Assembly (NCBI RefSeq): GCF_913058315.1
Contig: NZ_CAJXQY010000001.1
Coordinates: 24,026 to 88,025, forward strand
DNA length: 64,000 nucleotides
Source of the DNA: an uncultured Alteromonas sp.
GTDB taxonomy: Bacteria > Pseudomonadota > Gammaproteobacteria > Enterobacterales > Alteromonadaceae
Direction of reading: 5' to 3'
Below the pieces are notes generated by a model. The model made no database searches. It saw only the letters and a program-made list of their open reading frames with translations, and had not been told where the DNA came from. Made by a program: the position numbers and the translations under genes. Position 1 is the stretch's first letter; each line of letters opens with the position of its first letter. Below, piece by piece: positions 55,181-64,000 of the stretch.

Positions 55181-56197
55181 ATGCAGGTACAACAACAAGA
55201 AATCGACGCCGTTGAAGCGAAACTTGACGGACAAAATGGTTTTAAAGCGGCGCTGGCGACTGTTTTTTGGTCTGTCCCCTTGCTGGTGTTGTGGTATTGG
55301 TTATATCTGTTTGACGATCGCTTTGCACCCGTCATGCTTGCCCTCAGCGGGGCGATGCTCGGTATTGTGGTGCGTCTGTATGGCCGCGGTTATTTACTTT
55401 CCTTTGCTATCATCGCTTTCCTGGCGCACCTGTTGGTGGTTATTGCGGCCTTTATGTTTGGCCTGAGCCTTGGCGAGGGGCAGTCAGTGCGGGCATTTAT
55501 TCTGGTTGGTTTGTATGGCATAGGGGCCTGGTCGGCGGCATATTTGGGCCGGGCCACCATTCCATTTGAGCAGCACAGAGCGTTTTATCTGCTCACCGAA
55601 CAAGCCTCACATAAAAGCAGTCAGCGGCTGAAGAACCGATGGTTTTTGATTGTCCCTGTAGCGGTTCTTGGCGGCTGCCTGAGCCTGTCTGCAACCTTAT
55701 TCGGGTTAACCGGTTTTGAGATGTTCAGAGCATCACAGTCTCACCACGAGAACCGCATGGCAGAGCGCGAAGCTTATGAAACCCGCGCCATAGACGTTTC
55801 CTCTCCCTACCTTAACACCCTGTCGACAGAAGACGCCCTGCGGCATGCTTTTGCTTTTTTTTCCGGGCATCTGCCAAATAAAGGTGGTCACCGCTACACC
55901 CGTTACCCTAAGTCTGACTACAAGGCAAAGCGCGTGCTGTCTTACCTCAGCGAAGAGCGCGGTAACGTAAGATCGAAGTTTATTCTGGGCCGGCTTACCT
56001 ATAACGAAAATGGCTTATCCCTGATTCAGCAAGCCGCCAACGAAGGCGATATCTATGCGAAGATTCACGTGGCGACCGAGTTTGGTTGTTATGGCGAGCC
56101 TGATAAAGCTACACAACTACTTAATATGTTGGCGAAGACTACTGATGAGAAGCGCGCACTGGAAGAGATTTATTCTATTTTGAGTGTCAGCTTTTAG
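55181..56197 (+). CDS. Membrane protein of unknown function with weak Sel1-like tail
   Basis: 338 residues, not recognised. Five hydrophobic segments at about 28-45, 50-65, 70-100, 107-125 and 155-180 form a membrane domain, followed by a soluble C-terminal part of about 150 residues with Sel1-like helical repeats (NVRSKFILGRLTYNENGLSLIQQAANEGDIYAKIHVATEFG). The combination recalls motX next door, 111 bases upstream on the same strand, but no flagellar link is established. Ends before a hairpin shared with the convergent phosphatase gene. Confidence 0.75.
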   Translation: MQVQQQEIDAVEAKLDGQNGFKAALATVFWSVPLLVLWYWLYLFDDRFAPVMLALSGAMLGIVVRLYGRGYLLSFAIIAFLAHLLVVIAAFMFGLSLGEGQSVRAFILVGLYGIGAWSAAYLGRATIPFEQHRAFYLLTEQASHKSSQRLKNRWFLIVPVAVLGGCLSLSATLFGLTGFEMFRASQSHHENRMAEREAYETRAIDVSSPYLNTLSTEDALRHAFAFFSGHLPNKGGHRYTRYPKSDYKAKRVLSYLSEERGNVRSKFILGRLTYNENGLSLIQQAANEGDIYAKIHVATEFGCYGEPDKATQLLNMLAKTTDEKRALEEIYSILSVSF

Positions 56198-56271
56198 CAG
56201 ATTTGCGCCGAGTACCGGACTCCGGATTTTGCGCAGATGTACATTCGTTAATACCGGTGAAAATCAGCAGG

Positions 56272-56289
56272 CAGGGGCCGCAGCCCCTG
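56272..56289. terminator. Hairpin between convergent genes
   Basis: CAGGGGC (56272-56278) and GCCCCTG (56283-56289), loop CGCA. GC-rich stem without a T run, located just after the stop of the PhoD-type gene. Confidence 0.55.
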
Positions 56290-56300
56290 GTTGAGAGGGG

Positions 56301-57980
56301 TTAGTCTACAAAGCGCTCAGTGTGACGGGTATACACTGTATAGTCTTCGTTGGTGATGTTACTCACATAGTGCCATTGGGTGGTTACCATGGAGAGGGTA
56401 AATGACATGGTCATGTAGCCGCGTTCGTGCAGGTTGCAATAGCTGAGATCATCAATCAGCAAGGGCAGTGCTTCTGCCAGTCGTCTGGCCTGACTATCAT
56501 CCATCCCGACATAGTCTTCCATACCCGGCGAGGACACGCTGGGTGTCGCATATTCCATCGCCAGTGTTTCACCGCTGTTATCGGTAAGTGTATTAACCCA
56601 GCCATTGTGGGTGTCACCGGCAATCACCAGTAACGATTTCCCCGCTTCGGAAAACAGTTTCAGCACCTTTTCACGTTCTGCAGCATAGCCATCCCAGGCA
56701 TCCAGGTTATAGGGGAGCCTGGTACTCAGACGGGCCTGTTCTTTGGCGGTTAGTGGTGCACCAGCCTGTTGTTTTTTTAGCAGACCAATCAGCCCTTCAA
56801 TCGCACTGGCAATGGCCTCGCGCTGGCTGGTTAATACTTCCGCCGGATAGTGCATTTTGCCCATCAGAATCTGCTGGCCCAGTACCTGCCAGCGGGCGCT
56901 ACTGTGGCTCACTTCCTGACTAAGCCAATTGAACTGATCTTCACCCAGTAGGGTACGACCCGGATCGTTGATCGCCCGCATGAACGCTGCCGCATCAAAC
57001 TGGCCATTGGCGCGCTTAAAATCGGCCATGTTCAGTTGCTGTTGTCGGCCAATCAGCCGTGTGTCCAGCATAAACAGGTTAACCAGGTTGCCGAACTCAA
57101 AAGCGCGGTATATCTGAGGGCTTTCGTTCCCCATTGGCGGCCGAATGGGGAGCCACTCATAATAGGCCTGAACCGCCGCGGCGCGTCGCGCATAAAAATC
57201 GCCTTCGTCAGCCGAGTGATTTTGAGCGCCCGACATATAGGTATCGTTGGCAATCTCGTGATCATCCCAGACAGCGATGAACGGTTTACGCTGATGCAGT
57301 AATTGCAGGCCGTTGTCCTGTCGGTAAGTTGCATAGCGAAGCCGGTAGTCCTTAAGCGTTAGTAGCTCCCCTTCATTACCCGGCATAAAGTCGCGGCCTA
57401 TGGCTTCTGCGTTGGCCGTGGCATAGCCGCCTTTCTGATATTCATAAATGTAATCACCAAGGTGCAGTACCACATCTACTTCACTATCCTCTGCGGCTGC
57501 TTCGTAAGCATTGAAGTATCCCGCCGGATAATTAGCGCAGGAAAAAACAGCAAACTTCAGCTTATCAATTACACCCGTCGCCAGAGTACTGGTGGTGCCG
57601 GTTACAGAGCGGTTTTCACTGGTAAAAAAGCGGTAGTAGAACGACCGGCCTGCGGGTAAATCCTGAACATCAATTTTTACGGTAAAATCGTTGTTGCGCG
57701 TGGTTTTTGCCACGCCGTCGCGCAGCGGTGAGTTAAAGTCCGGTGAGGTGGCAATTTGCCAGCGCACATAACCGCTGTCGCCGTTGTCGTGCGGTACGGC
57801 TCTGGTCCACAGGATCACGGCACTGGTGGTCGGATCGCCACTGGCTACGCCATGGGAAAATTCGACGGCAGGGAAATACTCTGTGCTTTTCGGGGCTGAA
57901 GCACAACCGGTTAACTGGGTCGACAGAGTAAGGCTACCGCCGAGTAAAGAAGAAAGTTTAATAAATCGTCGTCTGTCCAT
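56301..57980 (-). CDS. PhoD-type alkaline phosphatase, Tat-exported
   Basis: 559 residues. The N-terminus MDRRRFIKLSSLLGGS is a twin-arginine signal, followed by a lipobox (QLTGCASA), suggesting a Tat-exported lipoprotein. The PhoD domain has an N-terminal Fn3-like part (FSHGVASGDPTTSAVILWTRA) and the metallophosphatase core: FSCANYPAGYFN, HLGDYIYEY, WDDHEIANDTY, VIAGDTHNGWVN. PhoD enzymes use iron and calcium and cleave phosphomonoesters and diesters. No Pho box was identified upstream. Confidence 0.94.
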   Translation of the reverse strand: MDRRRFIKLSSLLGGSLTLSTQLTGCASAPKSTEYFPAVEFSHGVASGDPTTSAVILWTRAVPHDNGDSGYVRWQIATSPDFNSPLRDGVAKTTRNNDFTVKIDVQDLPAGRSFYYRFFTSENRSVTGTTSTLATGVIDKLKFAVFSCANYPAGYFNAYEAAAEDSEVDVVLHLGDYIYEYQKGGYATANAEAIGRDFMPGNEGELLTLKDYRLRYATYRQDNGLQLLHQRKPFIAVWDDHEIANDTYMSGAQNHSADEGDFYARRAAAVQAYYEWLPIRPPMGNESPQIYRAFEFGNLVNLFMLDTRLIGRQQQLNMADFKRANGQFDAAAFMRAINDPGRTLLGEDQFNWLSQEVSHSSARWQVLGQQILMGKMHYPAEVLTSQREAIASAIEGLIGLLKKQQAGAPLTAKEQARLSTRLPYNLDAWDGYAAEREKVLKLFSEAGKSLLVIAGDTHNGWVNTLTDNSGETLAMEYATPSVSSPGMEDYVGMDDSQARRLAEALPLLIDDLSYCNLHERGYMTMSFTLSMVTTQWHYVSNITNEDYTVYTRHTERFVD

Positions 57981-58094
57981 GGCGCTTTGATAATTGTAGG
58001 AAAAAGAATGTTCACTGTAGCGTAACTGGCGCGGCTTGCCTACCTCCTGTCGCCCGTCGTAAAGCTTTGCATTTTGGCTGGGGTTGGACGATAG

Positions 58095-58108
58095 TTAGGT
58101 TTACCTAA
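58095..58108. promoter_or_regulatory. Palindrome upstream of the small VOC gene
   Basis: TTAGGT and ACCTAA arms with a 2-base centre, ending 16 bases before the start codon. The position suits an operator; the binding protein is unknown. Confidence 0.45.
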
Positions 58109-58124
58109 TCAGTGAGGGCTGCAC

Positions 58125-58496
58125 ATGGAACTTGGCGCATTTTCGGTAAGTTTATCGGTAAAAGACATTCATACTTCAAAAGCATTTTACGAGAAACTGG
58201 GCTTCAGCGAGTCTGGTGGTGACATTAATCAGAACTGGTTGATTATGCGTAACGGCAAAAATGTCATCGGACTGTTCCAGGGCATGTTCGAGGGCAATGT
58301 CCTGACCTTTAATCCCGGTTGGGATCAGGATTGCAAAACGCTGGACTCGTTTACATCTGTGCAGGACATAGAATCGGCCCTGACCGATGCCGGGGTGATT
58401 CTGACCAAGAAAACCGAGCCAGGTTCTTCAGGTCCAGAAAGCATTGCCATGATCGACCCCGACGGCAACGCAATTTTAATCGATCAGCATGTGTAA
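58125..58496 (+). CDS. Small VOC family protein
   Basis: 123 residues. Single-domain pair of VOC modules: ELGAFSVSLSVKDIHTSKAFYEKLGF and the C-terminal MIDPDGNAILIDQHV. GAGGG precedes the ATG. Typical of glyoxalase/bleomycin-resistance/dioxygenase proteins of unknown substrate. A 14-base palindrome sits just upstream, suggesting a dedicated repressor. Confidence 0.9.
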   Translation: MELGAFSVSLSVKDIHTSKAFYEKLGFSESGGDINQNWLIMRNGKNVIGLFQGMFEGNVLTFNPGWDQDCKTLDSFTSVQDIESALTDAGVILTKKTEPGSSGPESIAMIDPDGNAILIDQHV

Positions 58497-58703
58497 CTTG
58501 CAGTAAACAAAACGGCATATCAGGCCAGTAGCATCGCTGACATATTTGTTTACAATCCTGTTAAACCGGTGACTGGCGACTTGTAGCGCTTTTCTTTATG
58601 GTGTGCTGCGTGGAAATTTGTTCCGACTGTCACATTGTTATGGGCCGGGTCGGTTTGGAAGTTTTCAACTCACTATATTAACGCTGCATAAGGTAACATT
58701 TTA

Positions 58704-61574
58704 ATGAAAAAGCTTTTGATTGCAGGTGTAGTTAGTGCTGCACTGCTTGGCGGATGTGCCACAGAAAAAGCTCAGGCGCCGGCCAGCCCGGTAGCTACGC
58801 CAGAGAGCGTAATGGTATCGCCTAACGACGACAGACAGTACGATACTTTTACTTTGCCCAACCAATTAGAAGTGATGCTGGTTTCTGACCCGGCAGCCGA
58901 AAAATCGGCCGCTTCACTGAGTGTAAGTGTAGGCTTACTGCACGACCCAATGTCACAACAGGGAATGGCTCACTACTTAGAGCATATGCTGTTTTTAGGC
59001 ACTGAGCGTTACCCGGATACCAAGGGGTATACCGAGTTTATGACCGCCAACGGCGGCCAGCACAACGCTTATACGTGGCTGGATATCACCAACTACATGT
59101 TTAAAATCAATAATGATGCCTATGGCGAAGCCCTGGATCGTTTCTCTGATTTCTTCAAAGCGCCTAAACTGTATCCGGAATACACCGACAAAGAGAAAAA
59201 TGCGGTGAATGCTGAGTGGTCCATGCGTCGCGAGATGGACTACTTTGGCCAGTTCAAGCTGGCGCGTAGCATGATGGGTGAGCACCCGGCTAACCGCTTC
59301 CTGATTGGTAACCTGGAAACCCTGGGTGATAAAGAAGGCAGCAAACTGCACACCGAAACGGTGAACTTCTACGAACGTTACTACTCAGCCAACATTATGA
59401 AGCTGGCTATGATCAGTAATCGTCCGCTGGACGAAATGAAAGCGCTGGCTGAAGCGTATTTTGGCAATATTGAAAATAAAGATATCGAAAACCCAACGGT
59501 AGACGACCAACTGGACTTTTCTAAAGTCGGTGGCAAGCGAATTCACTACGTGCCAAACGAAGATGTGAAAAAGCTGAATATTGATTTTACTATCAGTGAT
59601 AACAGCGATGAGTTTGCCACTAAGCCTAATCAGTTTTTAACGTACCTGATTGGCTCAGAGATGCCAGGCACGCCGGCTTATCAGTTAAAAGCCATGGGGC
59701 TGATTTCAAACTTGTCAGCGTCTGCGTCGCCTGCCATGTACGGCAATTACGGTTCGTTTAGCATTAATATCGACCTGACCGATGCCGGGTTGCAAAATCG
59801 CGAAGCCATCGTGGCGGTGGTGATGCAATATATCGACCTGATTCGTGAACAAGGTGTTGATGCGAAATATTTCAGCGAAATTCAGACCAGTCTGAATAAC
59901 CGCTTCCGTTTCCTGCAGAAAACCGATGAGTTTGGTTATGTGTCGAACCTGGCTGCAGCAATGCAGGAAGTGCCGGCTAAGTTTGCAGTATCCTCATCGT
60001 TCTATTACGAGTCCTTTGATGCTGAGGCTATCAAAGACGTATTGGCGCAGTTAACACCTGAGCGGGTTAAAATCTGGTACATCAGCAAAAATGAGCCAGC
60101 AGACAGTCAGCTGCACTTCTATGATGGTAAATATCAGGTGGATTCAATCAGTGCAGAAGAAATTGCCAGTTGGCAACAACCTGCACAAATCGCGCTGAAT
60201 TTACCGGCCGTCAATACGCTGTTACCAGAACAATTTGCCCTTAAACCGCAAACACCGCAGGAAAAACCTGAACTGGTGATTGACGAAACCGGCGTTAAGG
60301 TGTGGTCGTTCCCGAGCCAGGCATTTACCGAGCAGCCACGCGGTGAAATGACCGTGTACATCAATTCAGGTGTGCCGGAGTCTGATGCGAAGGCAACCGT
60401 AATGACCGCTCTTTGGCAAGACCTGTACAGCCTGCAACAAAGTGCGCTAATGACCGAGGCAAGCATTGCCGGCATGTCTCTGCGCTTTAACGACGGTAAT
60501 GGTATTAGTCTGGCCATCGGTGGTTTTACCGACAAACAGCCAGAATTACTGACCAAAGCCCTCGATGCACTGGTCGTGGACGTTAATGAGCAAAACTTTG
60601 CCCAGGCGGTCGACCGTTACGTACGTGGTTTGCAAAATGCGGGTAAAAAATTCCCTTTCTATCAGGCTTTTGATGCTTACAACGACCTGATCCGAGAAGG
60701 TAATTTTAATACCGATGCCCTCATTAGCGCGGCGCAGTCACTCAACGCAACTGATATGCAGGACTTTATGCAAGCGTTGCTTAGTAAAAATCAACTGCGT
60801 ATTTTCGCTTTTGGTAACTACGACAAAGCGGATCTGACTAACGCGGTAACGCGGGTGAAGGCAGCCTTGCCTGAAAACCGCACCAGCGTGGCTTACGATA
60901 TGCGTGAATTCTGGCAGCCTCAGGTGGGTCAGAAACTGGTCTGGCAGCAGGATTTGACCGTTGCCGACGTGTCGGTCATCGACGTGATGGTGCACCCTAA
61001 GCCAGGGTTTGATACCCGGGCTGCAGGCACCGTACTGCGTGGTCATTTCAGTAATGTTGCGTTTGACAAGCTGCGTACCGAAGAACAACTGGCCTACGCA
61101 GTAGGTGGTATGGCAACCAGAATTGGTGACTACACTGGTTTTGCAATGTTTATTCAGACACCGGTAAAAGATGTTGCCGCTATGCAGGCGCGTTTTGATG
61201 CCTTTAAAACTCAGTATAAAGAAGCGCTGGATGCTTTAACGGAAGAAGAGTTTGTTAAGTTGAAGACCAGTGTTTTAGTCTCACTGAACGAAGCGCCAAA
61301 AAATATGCGTGACGAAGTGGTACCGTTTATTTCAGACTGGTACCGTGAGAAATACGACTTCAACAGCAAGCAAAAACTGATTGATGCCGTTGAAAAAGTC
61401 ACGCTGGATGACGTTAAAGCGTTTTATCAACAAACGATGCTGAATGATAACGCCGCACGGGTATCTGTGCAGTTACGTGGTACCAGCTTTGTTGAGCAAC
61501 CTTTTGCTGACATCGACAGCGCAACACAGGTTAACGACCTGGCTGATTTTCATCAGTCGATGAAAAAGCAGTAA
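58704..61574 (+). CDS. M16 (insulinase-type) zinc protease lipoprotein
   Basis: 956 residues. Lipobox LLGGC with C18, so lipid-anchored and exposed to the periplasm. Four M16 domains fit the protease III/pitrilysin architecture. The inverted zinc motif is H90-YLE-H94 (MAHYLEHMLFLGTERYPD), with the distal zinc Glu in KNAVNAEWSMRRE. The inactive C-terminal half holds the substrate-clamp segment (FDKLRTEEQLAYAVGGMATR). Degrades small peptides in the envelope. E. coli PtrA is soluble rather than a lipoprotein. A strong terminator follows. Confidence 0.94.
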   Translation: MKKLLIAGVVSAALLGGCATEKAQAPASPVATPESVMVSPNDDRQYDTFTLPNQLEVMLVSDPAAEKSAASLSVSVGLLHDPMSQQGMAHYLEHMLFLGTERYPDTKGYTEFMTANGGQHNAYTWLDITNYMFKINNDAYGEALDRFSDFFKAPKLYPEYTDKEKNAVNAEWSMRREMDYFGQFKLARSMMGEHPANRFLIGNLETLGDKEGSKLHTETVNFYERYYSANIMKLAMISNRPLDEMKALAEAYFGNIENKDIENPTVDDQLDFSKVGGKRIHYVPNEDVKKLNIDFTISDNSDEFATKPNQFLTYLIGSEMPGTPAYQLKAMGLISNLSASASPAMYGNYGSFSINIDLTDAGLQNREAIVAVVMQYIDLIREQGVDAKYFSEIQTSLNNRFRFLQKTDEFGYVSNLAAAMQEVPAKFAVSSSFYYESFDAEAIKDVLAQLTPERVKIWYISKNEPADSQLHFYDGKYQVDSISAEEIASWQQPAQIALNLPAVNTLLPEQFALKPQTPQEKPELVIDETGVKVWSFPSQAFTEQPRGEMTVYINSGVPESDAKATVMTALWQDLYSLQQSALMTEASIAGMSLRFNDGNGISLAIGGFTDKQPELLTKALDALVVDVNEQNFAQAVDRYVRGLQNAGKKFPFYQAFDAYNDLIREGNFNTDALISAAQSLNATDMQDFMQALLSKNQLRIFAFGNYDKADLTNAVTRVKAALPENRTSVAYDMREFWQPQVGQKLVWQQDLTVADVSVIDVMVHPKPGFDTRAAGTVLRGHFSNVAFDKLRTEEQLAYAVGGMATRIGDYTGFAMFIQTPVKDVAAMQARFDAFKTQYKEALDALTEEEFVKLKTSVLVSLNEAPKNMRDEVVPFISDWYREKYDFNSKQKLIDAVEKVTLDDVKAFYQQTMLNDNAARVSVQLRGTSFVEQPFADIDSATQVNDLADFHQSMKKQ

Positions 61575-61601
61575 GCAAACCGCTGCTTAATTAAACCAAC
61601 G

Positions 61602-61630
61602 AAAACGGTGGCTCAGGCCACCGTTTTTTT
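61602..61630 (+). terminator. Intrinsic terminator of the M16 protease gene
   Basis: AAAACGGTGGC (61602-61612) pairs with GCCACCGTTTT (61617-61627) around TCAG, followed by a T run. Confidence 0.92.
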
Positions 61631-61742
61631 ATGTCAGTGACCGGTATATACTGACCGCACTACAATTCTTATACTCAATTGAGTATTTAATGAGCCAGAT
61701 TAGTATTATACTGGCAGCAATACATCAAACCACAGAGTTTAT

Positions 61743-63966
61743 ATGACAGATGATCCGCACTACGAGCGGGAAAAAGCCAAGTACGACAATCCGGTAGCCA
61801 GTCGCGAATATTTACTGGAAACCCTCAAAGAGCATGGCAAACCCATGACCTTTATGGACATTTGCCAAAGCGTAAATGCCCAGGACGAAGACAGCCGGAT
61901 TGGCATTCAACGACGCCTGCGCGCCATGGAGCGTGAGGGGCAAATTCAATTTACCAAACAAAAACGGTATGCCGTTCTGCAACAGGAACAGCTTATCCGT
62001 GGGCGCATTATAGGGCACCGAGACGGCTACGGCTTCCTGCGTCCGGATGACAATTCCGGCGATTTGTTTATCAGTGCCGGACAAATGCAAATGTTTATGC
62101 ACGACGACAGGGTGGAAGCCCGGGAAAGCGGCACTGATCGCCGAGGCCGTCGCGAAGCATACATTAATCAGGTCATCGAGCCGCGTAAGGAACCCATTGT
62201 CGGCCGGTATTTTACCGAACAGGGCATGGGCGTTGTTATTCCCGACGACAGCCGCATTAATTACGAAATTATTATCCCTCCAGAACATTCACACGGCGCC
62301 CGACAAGGCAATGTCGTGGTGGTTGAAATAACCCAGCGCCCTCGTCGGCGGGTGAGTCCGGTAGGCCGAATTATCGAAGTGCTCGGTGAACATATGGCAC
62401 CGGGAATGGAAATCGAAATGGCGCTGCGTACTTTTGATATTCCACATCAGTGGCCGAAAGGGGTAACGCGCCAAATCGAGGGGCTGACCGACAGTGTGAA
62501 GGAAGAGGATAAAACGGGGCGGGTCGACCTGCGTCAGTTGCCTCTGGTCACGATTGACGGCGAAGACGCCAGAGACTTTGACGATGCGGTATTTTGTGAA
62601 CCGCTCGACACGGGTGGCTGGCAGTTGTGGGTAGCCATTGCTGATGTCAGTCAGTATGTGACGCCCGGCAGTGCACTGGATGCCGAAGCATTAGAACGTG
62701 GTAACTCCGTCTACTTCCCTGAGCAGGTGATTCCCATGCTGCCGGAAGTGTTGTCTAACGGCTTATGTTCACTGAACCCGGAAGTCGATCGCTTATGTAT
62801 GGTTTGCGAAATGACCATCAGCCCAACGGGTAAACTGGAAAAATACCAGTTTTACGAAGCGGTGATGAATTCCCATGCCCGTTTTACCTACAGTAAAGTG
62901 TGGCAAATCTTAAGCGGTAACAAAGAGCTTCATCAGCGTTATGAAGAATTTGTGCCTCAACTGCGCCATTTACACGACTTGTACCGCGCGCTGAAAAAAG
63001 CCCGCGCACAACGCGGTGCCATTGAGTTTGAAACGCAGGAAAGTAAATTTGTCTTCAATGCCCAGCGTAAGATTGAAAACATCGTGCCCATAGAGCGTAA
63101 CGATGCTCACAAGCTGATTGAAGAATGCATGATCATGGCCAACGTGAGTGCAGCGCTGTACATCGAGGCTAATAAAGCCCATTCGCTGTTTCGGGTCCAT
63201 GATAAACCCGATGCGGACAGACTGACCGCGTTTACGTCTTACCTCGGTGAAGTGGGGATCCCTCACAGCATTGTGGAAGGCGCGTCGCCGGCAGACTTTA
63301 CTGCGGTGGTCAGCAAAACCCAGGGCCGCCCGGATCAGGAACTGATCCAGACCATGTTGTTACGCTCCATGAAACAGGCCATTTACGATGGCGATAACAT
63401 TGGCCACTTTGGCCTGGCGCTGGAGGCTTACGCCCATTTCACTTCGCCGATTCGCCGTTACCCGGATCTGGTGGTGCACCGTACCCTCAAATCGATCCTG
63501 AAAAAGCAAGGTCAGACGGTACATGGTGCCAAGTCTTACAGTGCCGAGGAAGTCGAGCAATTAGGCGAACAGTGCTCCATGACTGAGCGCCGGGCCGACG
63601 ATGCCACCCGTGATGTCAGTGACTGGCTGAAATGCGAATTTATGCAGGACCACGTTGGCGAAACCTTTGAGGGCGTGGTGAGTTCAGTCACCGGATTTGG
63701 CATTTTTGTGCGCATCACGGAATACCATATTGATGGTCTGGTTCACATTACCTCGCTGGACGATGACTATTATCGCTATGATGACGTTAAACAAACACTC
63801 AGCGGCGACAGTGGTGCTCGTCAGTACCGGTTGGGCGATCAACTGGAGGTAAAAGTGGCGGCAGTGAACCTGGATGAACGTAAAATTGACCTGGTGCTCG
63901 ACAACAAGTGGTTACGTTCAACCGGCGGCAAAAAGGTAAAGGTTGAAAGTAAGCGCAGTGGTGACG
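61743..63966 (+). CDS. rnr: Ribonuclease R, 3' end truncated by adapter sequence
   Basis: About 741 codons from the ATG at 61743. 3'-5' exoribonuclease that degrades structured RNA and matures small RNAs. In order: an N-terminal HTH (REYLLETLKEHGKPMTFMDI), two cold-shock domains (about 85-230), the RNB catalytic domain with the acidic cluster in DGEDARDFDDAVF, YAHFTSPIRRYPDLVVHR, and the C-terminal S1 domain (FEGVVSSVTGFGIFVRITEYHIDGLVHITSLDDD). The reading frame passes without a stop into adapter bases at 63967; the lysine-rich tail and true stop are missing. E. coli RNase R is 813 residues, so about 70 are absent. Confidence 0.96.
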
Positions 63967-63999
63967 CTGTCTCTTATACACATCTGACGCTGCCGACGA
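63967..63999. other. Illumina Nextera transposase adapter (not genomic)
   Basis: The 33 bases from 63967 to 63999 are, as far as I can match from memory, identical to the reverse complement of the Nextera read-1 adapter with the Tn5 mosaic end, beginning CTGTCTCTTATACACATCT. Translation in the rnr frame gives the peptide VSYTHLTLPT, and the opposite strand gives MYKRQ, both well-known signatures of adapter contamination in assembled proteins. A single base follows at 64000. Confidence 0.97.
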
Positions 64000-64000
64000 A

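Noticed and set aside
1..64000. CRISPR arrays, tRNA, rRNA, insertion sequences, prophage or defence islands
   Set aside because: I saw no regular repeats with spacers, no tRNA-like cloverleaf, no transposase or integrase, and no restriction, retron or abortive-infection genes by reading; small elements could be missed without a search tool.

Overview
The window reads as chromosomal DNA of a marine-type gammaproteobacterium, most like the Alteromonadales/Alteromonadaceae. This rests on gene content and order: priA - ftsN - hslV - hslU, ubiE - ubiJ - ubiB, ubiD next to fre, a MotX sodium-motor protein, a large TonB-dependent receptor, a PD40-propeller/amidohydrolase fusion and many cyclic-di-GMP proteins. 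I cannot name a species. No rRNA, tRNA, CRISPR array, insertion sequence or prophage was seen. The last 33 bases before the final base (63967-63999) match the Illumina Nextera transposase adapter, so the right edge is a sequencing artefact at what is probably a contig end, and RNase R is cut there.

Layout. 1-2210: TonB-dependent receptor, cut by the left edge. 2524-4427: degenerate GGDEF membrane protein and AraC regulator. 4468-6241: malic enzyme and ribosomal protein L31. 6465-11462: priA, ftsN and the heat-shock protease hslVU behind a recognisable sigma-32 promoter. 11525-15358: LuxR-type HTH, C39-peptidase ABC exporter and membrane-fusion protein, an export module with no visible substrate gene. 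15461-19882: HMG-CoA reductase, a lipoprotein, glyoxalase I, and a LysR regulator divergent from a VOC protein. 19937-26479: propeller/amidohydrolase, HD-GYP response regulator, glutathione reductase. 26846-28499: Dps, a ParD-like small protein overlapping map.

28542-34857 is the most unusual block: a four-gene minus-strand operon (HTH-receiver protein, PhnD-like periplasmic binding protein, sensor kinase, response regulator with a decayed HD-GYP domain) divergent from a receiver-GGDEF-like-EAL protein, with promoters for both sides between them. It looks like a ligand-sensing two-component system with cyclic-di-GMP output.

35039-42315: Hsp20 and oligopeptidase A, each with a sigma-32-like promoter, then a Tag-like glycosylase, phosphoglycolate phosphatase and the ubiquinone genes ubiE-ubiJ-ubiB. 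42631-49040: cold-shock protein with a long leader, orphan secreted proteins, a cysteine-synthase-like enzyme divergent from a DecR-like regulator, glutaryl-CoA dehydrogenase and a PAS-GGDEF cyclase. 49200-58496: periplasmic binding protein, M28 peptidase, fre-ubiD, a TIGR02647 protein, motX, a membrane protein, a PhoD-type phosphatase and a small VOC protein. 58704-63966: M16 metalloprotease lipoprotein and truncated rnr.

Common themes are protein quality control and heat shock (hslVU, hsp20, prlC, M16 protease), thiol/aldehyde/oxidative protection (gor, dps, two or three VOC proteins, DecR-cysteine metabolism), ubiquinone synthesis (ubiE, ubiJ, ubiB, ubiD, fre) and cyclic-di-GMP signalling (six GGDEF, EAL or HD-GYP proteins, three of them with degenerate domains).
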